NCBI GenBank assembly: GCA_023525715.1
Contig: CM042014.1
Span: 24,088,904 to 24,152,903, forward strand
Origin: Cichorium intybus
Taxonomy: Eukaryota > Streptophyta > Magnoliopsida > Asterales > Asteraceae
Direction of reading: 5' to 3'
DNA length: 64,000 nt
Positions within the stretch are counted from its first letter, which is position 1. The number at the start of each line of letters is the position of its first letter. Below are positions 52,166 to 62,151 of this stretch, piece after piece. The translations under genes and the position numbers were made by a program. Under the pieces are notes generated by a model. The model saw only the letters and a program-made list of their open reading frames with translations. It was not told the origin of the DNA and made no database searches.

Positions 52166-53222
52166 AGTCTTAGGGTGCAGTCATATGGACTAAAGATCCC
52201 GAGAACCATGGAAAGTCACAGTACATAGAATGGACTTGTTAGTGAGAATGACAGTATGACCAAAATTGAAATATCATTGGAAGGATATCCGATCGGATAA
52301 AGTGTATAAATGTGTAACATTTGAATACATAGAAAGAGTGAAAGGTCAAGTAGACATAGATACATAACACGAATTAAATTGTTTAAAAGGAATCTAGAAA
52401 CCGATAATAGTTTATGTAAAATCCGACTTGGTGATTACCTCGTGGAGACTTGGTAATTAGGCAAGAGTAGCCACCAGTCAGATTTTATGTTTCAATTTTG
52501 CATGTTTCACTTCCCGAATAATTTGATTATTCAAAAGTCCACAATCGCTCATACTTTTCGGGAGTAAGTATGAACAAAGGCTGTCGTGAATTGGTTTGTA
52601 GATTGTCTAAGGAGTTAGACATTGCAGTAAGACTGCTACAACGTTCATGAGTACTTAGAAATAGAGATTTGAGTATTGGATAAACCCGCGCTCAACAGAT
52701 TGCTTCATGGATTACATCACGAGCAATGTTGAGACGATAATATCACATGATCTTGAAGCAGAGACATATGAGTTGAAATTTACGAATCCGTTGTGCATTA
52801 ACATTGCGTAAACACATCGGTAACTCGATGTTATAAAACGCATTGTTGTGTACGATTTGATAAGTAAAAGACACAAGCATATGAGTCAATGCTTATTCGT
52901 TCCTTGACCCTGATGGGAAACAGATATCTGTAGGCCTCTCGATGATTTTGAAGTTGACTTAGGTGCTGGCCAGCCTGGACTAAATTGATGTGTTCAATTA
53001 GAAGTCTGAAAGTCATAAACAGAATCAGAAATCGGGAAACAGAGTATCGGACAGAGATTGATCTCAATCCATGTCTCGTGTCTGAAAATATCTTGTTGGA
53101 CGAAGGATCATATGATCACTTATCTATGGACAGAACTGACTGGGTCAGAGTTCGGCAGCAGTTTCTTGGAAGCTGCAGGTTGTTTATTAATTAAAAGATA
53201 AATTAAAGTCATAGACTTATCC

Positions 53223-53233
53223 AAGTGGGAGAC
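53223..53233 (+). promoter_or_regulatory. Polypurine tract
   Basis: AAGTGGGAGAC directly before the 3' LTR. Confidence 0.75.
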
Positions 53234-53998
53234 TGTTGGATTAGGTGTCTAAGCCATGACTTTATATTTATATTTTATCTTGTTAATGGAATCAAAGTCC
53301 ATTTGGGTTGCCCTCATAGCTGGAGGTCAGGATAGAGTTCGGTAGAGTAAAAGGTTGATTTATTAATTGTTTAATAAATCAATAGAATTAATTAAATGGT
53401 TTATTAATATATTTAAGTGTTAATATATTAATTAGAAACTATAATAATTAATTAAGATTTAATCTAGAATTAATTGGATTTAATTCAGTGATTAAATTAA
53501 TTAATTAAAAGTGCAGGGACTGGCTTTGTAATTATTCAATAGTTGAATAAAAGGCTAGCCAGTGGAAGCCTCAAGTTCGGCGAAATTATGGAGGCTATCT
53601 CCATAATTTCGAAACCCTAGTTAGGGTTTTTAGAGGCTTGCCCAAATGGATAACAGGCTTGTCCATTAAGGGGCTTCTCTAGGGTTTCTGCTGTAGCCTC
53701 TTGGAGGCTATATAAGGAACCCTCTGGAGGCTCAAAACCTGCGCCAACTTCAACCAGATAAACTCTGTTGAACTGTCTTCTCCATTGCTGTGGGTATGAC
53801 TTTCATTTGAGGCAGGATACTTGCTGCTAGCTTCAAGAACAAGATCAAAAGGTTAGTAATTCTTGTTTTGATCTTTAGAAATTATTGTTGGCCTTTAGGT
53901 TTTAGTTTATTATCTTCATAGAAGAAAACATAGATCTTTCTAGGGTTGCATGTGAACCATAGGATATTTGTGTTCATTGTTTGCTAGAAAACCCTTCA
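53234..53998 (+). repeat. 3' LTR (765 bp)
   Basis: Matches the 5' LTR at about 98%; followed by the duplication cttgt. Confidence 0.93.
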
Positions 53999-54003
53999 CT
54001 TGT

Positions 54004-54428
54004 AAGTGTTGTTCATATTCTAGTATTTCAATTTGGCCTGTTTACAAACATATTCTTGAAGAATGTAGTATATGTTGTACTTTTTTTGCATATTATTAAA
54101 TAATGTTGCATTTTAAACAAAGAATGTAGTGTATGTTACAAACATGTATTTATAGAATGTTTGAGTATATGTGCTCATCTAATAATCAAATGAATCTACG
54201 TTTTTTTAATTGTTGTTTTTATTAATAATAAAATACATGTTTAAATTTTATTTAATTATACAATTAAATATTTTTATTAAATCCCACCAAATTAGGAGAT
54301 AAATAAGGGATTCCTTTTTTGAATTTTGATTAATAGATTAAAATACCCTTTTTAGGGGTTTAATTGTAAAAACTGATTGATTAATTGTCATATTTTTACG
54401 ATTAGGCATGCATCTAAAACTGTAGATC
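54004..54428. other. AT-rich continuation of the insertion site
   Basis: More ATTCTTGAAGAATGTAGTAT palindromes, then AT-rich sequence ending at the microsatellite. No gene. Confidence 0.55.
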
Positions 54429-54529
<101 letters not shown>

Positions 54530-54601
54530 CTGTAGAGGAATTATACCCGTGGTGTAGAGAAAACTCCACATGTAAAAAAAGCCCTCACTAAACACCCCAA
54601 A

Positions 54602-54670
54602 GGTGGCAGTGTACCCGCACGGGGTTTTTGGTCCACATCAGACTCCGTGGTGTGCGAGTTACCCACTCCT
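54602..54670. repeat. Best copy of the dispersed GTGTACCCGCACGGGG motif
   Basis: GTGTACCCGCACGGGG, then TTTGGTCCACATCAGACTCC and GTGGTGTGCGAGTTACCC. GTACCCGCAC and TGCGAGTTAC are partly complementary. Relatives at 5079 and 21577. Confidence 0.45.
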
Positions 54671-55222
54671 CTTAGTCTTACACCTTTTCTCTCCCTTGCA
54701 TTAACCTTTCACTTTGCCACCACCTTTTAATCTTCAGCTAAACCACTTCCATGTCATCTTAAAACTTCAACGTCCCTACCTCAAATCACTCTACCCTCGC
54801 CACTTAGACATCCCAAATGTGGGAGGGAGCTTGTCGACATAGGAAACGTCACTACCTAAACATCCATCCAATGCTATCGTTCTATGCATTTATGAATGAG
54901 TGGTGCCTATGAAGTTAAAATTGTTTTAAAGGTGATTATTGTTGAAATGAGAGAGAAATATATGAGAGAGAAATGATAGAAAGAGAAGAGTGAAAACGCA
55001 CAAACTTGCCTCCCAACTTTGCCTCTCAATACTGCCTCTATTAGGGGACAGTGTTCCCCCCATTGACATTCATTGCCATCTAGGATGCCGACAGCAAAAA
55101 GTGCTCCACTCCGTTTAGCATTATATTGTAAATCCTAATTTTTTAAAATAATAAAGTCTTTTGAAAATAATAAAGTGTTTACAAAAACATTTCCATAATT
55201 AAATAAAATACATCAGAGTGTT
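54671..55222. other. Non-coding sequence
   Basis: TCTCTC- and GAGAGAAAT-rich stretches at 54675-54700 and 54950-54990 may be inverted arms of the same small element. No gene. Confidence 0.4.
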
Positions 55223-55770
55223 AGGTGTTACTGTAAAAACATAAACTCTATAAATTAATAAAAACGTAAGTCTTTAGTATTAAATATTCCGCAGGAGATC
55301 AAACAGTCAGGTCGTGCCTGTTTCCCAAACCATCCCCTTTAAAACCTGAATTTTTTTGAGTAGCAACGAGTAAACTAGAAACCTAATGAGCACACAATCT
55401 ATACATACATTTATATGAACACATAGCGCGTAACAAGAAAGTTTCCTCATGAAAGGGCTGACAACTACCCCATGAAGGGTCATATAACTACCCCACAAAG
55501 GGTCGGATAACTACATCACGAGGAGTCTCGGATAACTACCCCACAAAGGGTCAGATAACTACCTCATAAAAAGTTTGGGTTAATACTAACCATAATCCCC
55601 TTGACCCTTACGGGCACATGGTTATGTGCTCACATAGAGTATGGGTAACATAACATCACCTACATAACTTACAAGCACATGCACATGTAGGCACATAAAC
55701 ACACGTATAGAAAGTGAAACTCACATGGTTAGTTCGACTTGACACAGTACACTAAAAAGAGTATCGATAT
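55223..55770 (-). mobile_element. LTR-like remnant of a Ty3-type element, minus strand
   Basis: Read on the minus strand, the order is a hairpin array, then TGTGCTCATTAGGTTTC, a TTCAGGT region, and TTTTTACAGTAACA near 55223. This repeats the layout of the two solo LTRs on the plus strand (array, CTCACTGAGCTTTATAGC, TGCAGGT, end). The other boundary and any duplication were not found, so the extent is uncertain. Confidence 0.35.
55445..55575 (-). repeat. Array of about six short hairpin units
   Basis: Units of about 32 bp have the form ACTACCCCAYRAAGGGTC-GATA. Within units ACCC pairs with GGGT around CATGAA or CACAAA. Flanking units read CCT..AGG and AC..GT, so the pairing is partly kept in degenerate copies. 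Confidence 0.65.
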
Positions 55771-56984
55771 GATCCTCCTTCTCAAAACCACCTACATATA
55801 TCATCAAATGACCCTACTTAGCTCATACTTCATTTTTCATTTTATATTACCCTATGGCGTATATGTTTTAATTTCTCTTTTGGACAATGGTTTGTTCGTG
55901 GACCATTCTATCCCTATTAACCCCATAATTCTAGATTTTATATTAATTATTATTAAGGTAAATTCTTTTAGCTTTCGATAAACATAGAGACTATGCTTAT
56001 GCGATCACTGGTTAATTTATTATGTATACTTTCATCTTGACACTTAAATTTGGCTAGATTTCTTGACCATGTTGTAAAGTTTGCAAATTTCACCCTATGA
56101 GGCATTTGATTTAGGTCTTAAGAAATTTATGGCATCAACTATACACCAATAAACTAGTCACATTACAGACGGTGAAGTGACAATTCCTAGCTCCCATGTT
56201 GCCGCTTGACGCGGAACACTGTTCCTCGCGTGTTCCCGAGATATTTCTGACAGCGAATGTGAGTGAACCACACAGGGTCTGACCAATACTTTCTCTTGGA
56301 CTGAGGTCACCCTATTGGTCTTCGATCGAGTGTACCCTTGAAATGAGACTGTGGTTGTTCGACTATGCTTCTGAAATTTCTGTCGAACTTCACTTCATAC
56401 AAGGTCCAACTATTTCTTAAAGAACTCTTCGGTCTGAACTTCGCTTTGTTCTGAGGATACTGCTTTGACATCTTCTAAGGCTGATGGCATTTTCACCACT
56501 ATGACCGTAGCCCAAGTTACTGTTGTCATTATGGCTTTCTGTTCGTATGAGATATTGATGAAGCCTTCATCGGACGCAACTTCCTAGGTTCGGACTAGTA
56601 CTTGATACACACCTTAGTCCGGTAACGAGTCTGTCACCAACTGACTTCTGCTGTCTATCTTTGATGCCTTCAATACCTGCCTTAGAACAAATAACATGAC
56701 TTCTAATCCGGACGAAGCAGCGGCTTCGGTCCAGCTGATCTTCATGCTTTCGGTTTTAACCATCTGCTGATCTTCTGAATGATCACCTCCTTCTTATTCT
56801 GATCCGCCATGGTTGATCTGACCGAAGCAAAGAACTCCCACTTAACACAAAGAATGGACTTGTCTGAGATGCAAACCTCAACAGTAATGGCTAGCCATGC
56901 ATGTTTTCTGGTTGCGTCGGACATCATGTCATCTTCTATTGTTATGGATGACTCCGGTTCATATTAGGCTCCACATTTTGCTCA
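55771..56984. other. Unassigned sequence with a GC-richer, exon-like part on the minus strand
   Basis: 55771-56190 is AT-rich with nothing seen. 56200-56960 is GC-richer. A minus-strand frame ending at 56742 reads MSDATRKHAWLAITVEVC then WEFFASVRSTMADQNKKE, without a recognisable domain. Could be an LTR leader or a captured gene scrap. Confidence 0.35.
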
Positions 56985-57330
56985 ACATTATATTTATGGT
57001 CACAATTTAGTTTTTGTTGTGTTTGTAAATGTAACAATGGTCACGAAAAAAGATGAAACAAGTTACTAAAAGTATTTTTCGGTCACAATTAATTTTTACT
57101 TTGTGACTAAATGTAATCATTGGTCAAAATAAAAGATACATGTGACTATAATTATATTATGGTCACAATTTAATAATTTTTGTGTTACTAAATGTTATCA
57201 ATTGTTAATATAAAAAACATAAAAAAACTATTTTATGGTCACTGTTTAATTTTGTTGTGTATGTAAACGTAATAATAGCCACGATATAGATAAAAGTGAC
57301 TACAAGTCTTGTGTGGTTACAATTTATTCT
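56985..57330. repeat. CACTA-like subterminal repeat array
   Basis: About five degenerate repeats of GGTCACAATTTAATTTTTGT followed by GTGACTAAATGTAAT, at roughly 56999, 57090, 57161, 57237 and 57315. GTGACTAAATG/GGTCAC text is typical of CACTA subterminal regions. The CACTA terminus itself is not seen; the array is cut on the right by the Helitron terminus. Confidence 0.55.
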
Positions 57331-57334
57331 GTAA

Positions 57335-60300
57335 CTAGCTTGAGCCCGTGCTCCGCACGGGTTCGGGGAGTGCTCAAGCAAATAAACTAAAGTAGGATGC
57401 TATAATAAACAAATCTACGAAAGTACATTGCTATTTCTCGCACTTAAACATAACCTTTTAACTGCAGTATAAGACTCTGAACCCTTCCTGAATGAAAATG
57501 AAAGTATGATGCTATATGAGACAAGAATGAAAGACTTCACCATTGCCAATTTAAAATATATCTTTGAAAGCTTCTGCTAATATCGATGACACCTATGGTC
57601 ATCAGACCCGCTACATAGCAACAACATGGGAAAATAAAAAACGTACATCTCGGCAGCCATGATCGGGCTTGAGAAAGCATCCTTCTGATTGTACCAAACA
57701 CCTTTTCCTGCAATAATAAATGTTATTTGCTGAGATTAGCACAATTTGCCATTTAGGGGCAGTTTTGTCCAAAAAATTCCTGAGCATCTGTAGTTTGCAA
57801 TATATAATATTCTAGTGTCAATGATTTTATTTATTACAATTTGATCCCCGAGTTTATTTGGTTTTTCTAGTTTTGGTCATTAAACATATTATGTTCCAGT
57901 TTTGGTCATTATAGTTTGAGTTTTGAACCTTTTGTTTCCACAAATGGATTCTCAACAACTACACCTTGCAATAAATACTTACCTACTTTCATTTACTTGT
58001 TAATTACAGCGTCTTACTTTCATTTATTTGTATGACAACATTCTAATTCCATTTTTTTTCTTATTAGGACATCATACTTTGAGAAATGTATCACAATAAT
58101 GTTGTAATAGAAATAGATGAAAGTAAGATGATATAATGTACAAATAAATGAAAGTATATTGCTATTTAAGTACCTCCTAACCCATTCTAATGTACCAACA
58201 GAAACCATCTTCTTCAAAATTGAAGCATCTACACCCGATACAGGCTCCTCCATATACATTCCATCATTAGCCTACATAACAAAGATTTGCATTTTTTAAA
58301 ATAGTAATTGCACTCAAGGGCAAAACAGTAATTTTTTCAAAAGTACCTTCACGTTGGGGCATTTAACAACCTTTTCCAAATGGCATCCATGAACACGAAT
58401 CCATCCACATATTCCCAGAAAGCATTTCACCAAAAACTTTATAAATACATCCCTCTTAGTATAGAAAACATCGGGATAAAAAAGTGTTATTTGCTCAGAT
58501 GTACTTTTAAACATATTTCATGTAAAATATGAATATTCTTCTAAATAACAAACTTCTCATATGTAAAAGATTCATGCATCCAGTTTTTTTAAACACGATA
58601 ATTTATTTTTGTATTAAACGTTATCAATTTAAGATGATAATTTCAAAATAATTAAAGGACTATTTATGTAATTTAATCTTTTTACAACTAAAACCAATAA
58701 CAAAAAATATTTCAAAGAATCTCAAAATAAATAAAGAATGGGTTATGGTGCTAATTTGGACAATAAGCATGTTAGATACCTGTTTCTAAGTTAGGTTAAA
58801 TGCTAGTAATAGCAGCGTAGTTTCATCATTGATACATATTCGTGATTTACCCTACTTGCTTCAACCAATTAAGCTTCCAACTCAAGATCTTCCTCACTTG
58901 ATTCACAAATAACTTCAACTTTGTGTTGTGCATCTTGTAGTTGACCTCTTCACTCCTTCCAATAAAGAGGAAATACATAAAGGTTTAGTGTTTTACCTTT
59001 TTTATAAATTATAAATTGTGACTGTAAAGATATTTATGGGTCTAAAACCACTTTAAGTTTGTAATAGTGGACCAGCTCCATGAGCTTACCAATAAAAGGA
59101 ATGAGCTTACCAATAAAAGGATGGCAAGCATATGTACACAAACAACAACACTCTTAACTTTAGCATCTAATAATGCATATTGGAACATCACCATTATATC
59201 AAGCAACCAGCTCTAGTGTGACCAGGTATTGTTTTTTTTTCAGATTTAAGGTTTTAGAATTGTACCTGCATTTTAATGGTCGAACTTTATAGCTGCAGGT
59301 GACCAAGTGAGGTGGAATATTTTAATAGATGAAGCAGTGACAAAGGCATCGGGACAAGACCATAGGCAATATGATTAACTGCATATTAACAACGATCAAA
59401 ACAGAAAACTTTAATTAGAAAATTTAATCAAGTTGAGGGTAACCAACTTCCCTCAATCTTGTCCTCATTATTATAGTACCACGTCAGCGGCTCCAAGCAA
59501 AATTAATGGAAATACATCAAAAAAGCATGTTTGTATAGAATATTAGAAAAAAAATAGTATTCCAATGTAAATGGAAAAAAAAGGAAGAGTTCAAATGAAT
59601 GGAACTATCCACATATAAGTACCTTAAACCCATTTGGTTCTCCAAGTCAGCATAACATTTATGTCGCTAAAATTCTTGTGCAAACACATCATATTAACCT
59701 GCAAATAAGTTGATAAATTTTTTTGGTCTAAAGTAACATATAATATGATATTAACTTGTCAAGAAAAATTCACTAAGGTTTTAAAAATTTTATTTGAATG
59801 CTTTCAAATAAAAAAAACAAATAAACCCTATATAAGCAACATTCAAATAAAAAAACAAATAAACCCTATATAAGCAACAAATTAAATTAAAATTAGTAAA
59901 ACATAAAATTACATATATTTCACAAAAATGAACGTTTACACATATCTACAATTTTTATGCAGATAGACTCACACCCAGCACACAGTTCTGGTTCCGATGC
60001 AGGAGCTGATGCTAAAATGCAAAGCAAGTATGGGTAATGTTACAAATCGATATGCTAATTGTTTCTGTTTTAAATTCTGGAAAGTAAAACTCACATTTTT
60101 TCTTCAATAGATTGTGGTTTTTGTGAACCAGATTCTCAAGTTGGAAAGTAAATACGACATAAAAAAAGAGTCAAAAACACAAATGAACTTAAATCAAATC
60201 CAGATCCTGTGATGGTTTACTTGGTTAGACGTTGACGCAACCGGATTCAGCGAGCCAAAGACGTCCTGTAAAAATGTAAAGCAGTAAGTTAGGTCACGAT

Positions 60301-60480
60301 ATCCTTGTGTATATGAATTAAGGGAACAAACTTGCACTTGGAGTCCTTAAAATTAAAAAAATTGAAACTCTTTAACATAATATGCATACCCAACATGGTC
60401 AATGGACTAATTGGTGACAAGTTTCCAAAACGTACTCTGTAAATATAGAAGAAACACAATACTATCAAAATCAATTTTAA
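57335..60480 (-). mobile_element. Helitron on the minus strand (3' end certain, 5' end not located)
   Basis: On the minus strand the sequence ends in the hairpin CCCGTGCGGAGCACGGG (57345-57361 on plus), ten further bases, then CTAG with a host T (57334), the canonical Helitron 3' terminus. The body extends to the right. A TC-start was not identified, so 60480 is a placeholder before the next LTR. No Rep/helicase was recognised. Several exon-like blocks on the minus strand suggest captured gene fragments. Confidence 0.65.
57643..60430 (-). pseudogene. Captured exon-like blocks inside the minus-strand Helitron
   Basis: Minus-strand blocks bounded by AG/GT-like sites, in order: 60430-60385 (VRFGNLSPISPLTML); 60262-60220 (DVFGSLNPVASTSNQ); about 60010-59963 (APASEPELC); about 59697-59625 (MMCLHKNFSDINVML then a stop); 58510-58345 (SEQITLFYPDVFYTKRD); about 58268-58170 (MYMEEPVSGVDASILKK then MVSVGTLEWVRR); 57707-57643 (KGVWYNQKDAFSSPIMAAE). 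They are separated by AT-rich intron-like sequence. I do not recognise the parent gene or genes. Stops in some blocks argue against function. Confidence 0.35.
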
Positions 60481-61399
60481 AGAAAGTGTAAAAAGGAAAA
60501 AGAAAAAGGCGGCTTTTGTTCACATGTTTGATATTGTAGTTGATAAAACTGTTGAAAAATGTTTTTGTATGTGACCATCAATGAAATAAGACGAACTGTT
60601 TTTATATTATCTAACAAATATTATCAGTTTATTTCAGGTTGCATGGATTCGAGATAAAACGAGAAAATAAGAACAATTTAATTGGAAAAATGAGTTTTAA
60701 AACTAAAACAAAAAAATATAAAAGAAATTATATTATATCTATTTAAAATAAATTATTGGAAATATAATTTCTAAATAATTTATTTTATTAAGATTTAATT
60801 AATTTTATAAATTAAAATGAATTTTTATAATTTATTTTGATTTATTTCGGATTTTTAAAACATTTAAAAACCATTTAAAACAAAAAAACCCAAGGAAACC
60901 GGGCCAGCCCAATTTCCGGCAGCCCAGCAACTATTCCGGAGCCCAACAGCGATCCAAGCCCAAGCTCAAGATCCGGATCCAGCTACCCGAACCCGCCCGT
61001 CCGACCCGCTACCACTTACACTCACAGGAAGATCCGCGCTTCAAGCCGCCGTCCGACCCGGTCCGCTCCACCTCTCCGATCCGGCACACTCTCAAACCAC
61101 ACGCGGACCTAACCCGCCCCATATTCGACCCAGGACCCGAACCGTCCGAACCATTTATACTCACATCAGGGTCCGCGCGTCGACCCGTTTCCAAACCCGA
61201 CCCAGAACCCGCGTGTTTCTGATGAAATATTTACAGTTTTGGTCCCTGAACTTCCGAAAACCTTCAAAAACAACCCAAAACCCTTTAAAATTCATATATA
61301 AACCATTTCAACACCATTTCTTTCATTTTTACCACCAAAAATTCACCAAATCCTCTCCAACTTCCACCATCTTATTTCCAACTTCCAAACACTCTCCAA

Positions 61400-61555
61400 A
61401 ACACCAAAAACACCAAGAACACACACCAAAAACACCAAGAACACCAAGAAAAACACCAAGAACACCAAGAAAAACACCAAGAACACCAAGATCATCACCA
61501 AGATTACCAAGATCACCAAACAAGTCAAGATTACCAAGATCATCAAACAAGAACA
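61400..61555 (+). repeat. ACACCAAGA minisatellite in LTR
   Basis: Repeats of AACACCAAGAACACCAAGAA and a later ACCAAGATCATC variant. The plus frame would read TPRTPRKTPRTPR, but it is probably not translated. Confidence 0.8.
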
Positions 61556-61599
61556 AATAGAGACACAGTCTATTAGAAATCCAGTCCAACCCTAAGCCA

Positions 61600-61977
61600 G
61601 TTCAGTCAATTTATTTGACGAACCTACTTGATAGACCAGTCGTTCCACAGTCCTGTTGTAAACCAGTTCAGTCAATCTATTGACGAACCTACTTGATATA
61701 TATATATTTATATAATTATAGTCATTTACATTATTTATCGTTTTATGTCTTTTAATTATAGTCATTTATATTATTTATTGCTTTAAGTCATTTAATTACT
61801 GCAATTTATATTATTTATATATCTTTCACACAGTAAACGGTGCAAACCTTTATTTGTGGCGATCAGATTATATAATTTTATTCTGCAACTCTTATTATTT
61901 ATTCCGCATTTATCTTTAATATATATATATTTGTCACACAATAAACGGTGCAAACCTTTATTTGTGGTGATCATATT
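61600..61977 (+). repeat. Two pairs of hairpin-forming direct repeats in LTR
   Basis: Pair 1: GTTC-A-GTCAA (61600) with TTGAC-GAAC (61615), and GTTC-A-GTCAAT (61666) with ATTGAC-GAAC (61679). Pair 2: two copies (61826-61869 and 61934-61977) of TCACACARTAAACGGTGCAA followed by ACCTTTATTTGTGGYGATCA, in which CACA pairs with TGTG and GGT with ACC. 61700-61825 is AT-rich. Confidence 0.65.
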
Positions 61978-61993
61978 TTATATTTTCAACAAT

Positions 61994-62005
61994 TGGTATC
62001 AGAGC
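61994..62005 (+). promoter_or_regulatory. Primer-binding site (initiator tRNA-Met)
   Basis: TGGTATCAGAGC, two bases after the LTR end. Confidence 0.95.
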
Positions 62006-62151
62006 TCGTGTGATTTACTTTGAAATTTTCATCAAATACTTTTGGTTAGCGTTTATATAAACCTTCCATAAGCGTTTCTTTGAATATTTCATTTTAATAT
62101 CACTTGTTAAAAAATCCTTCTTTTTAAATTAAAATTAAAAATCTTAAAAAC

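Larger units (their letters stand above)
46597..53998 (+). mobile_element. 7.4-kb non-autonomous LTR retrotransposon with structured RNA motifs
   Basis: LTRs at 46597-47363 (767 bp) and 53234-53998 (765 bp) run TGTTGGATTAGG...ACCCTTCA. They are flanked by the duplication cttgt (46592-46596 and 53999-54003). The tRNA-iMet primer site and a polypurine tract are in place. By eye the LTRs differ by about 13 substitutions and one 2-bp indel (about 1.7%). The 5.87-kb interior has no ORF longer than about 90 codons; only a stop-riddled copia-like gag trace at 48597 is recognisable. The interior is rich in self-complementary RNA structures, four of them copies of one motif. It is probably a LARD-type element mobilised in trans by a copia relative. 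Confidence 0.9.
60550..61991 (+). repeat. 5' LTR of a copia-type retrotransposon (1442 bp)
   Basis: Starts TGTTGAAAA and ends TTTTCAACA, a perfect 9-bp inverted terminus, and is followed by a tRNA-iMet primer site. The 3' LTR and duplication lie outside the window; the five bases before are aaaac. 60890-61200 is GC-rich with CCCGACCC-like repeats. Later parts hold an ACACCAAGA minisatellite and two pairs of hairpin-forming direct repeats. Confidence 0.85.
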
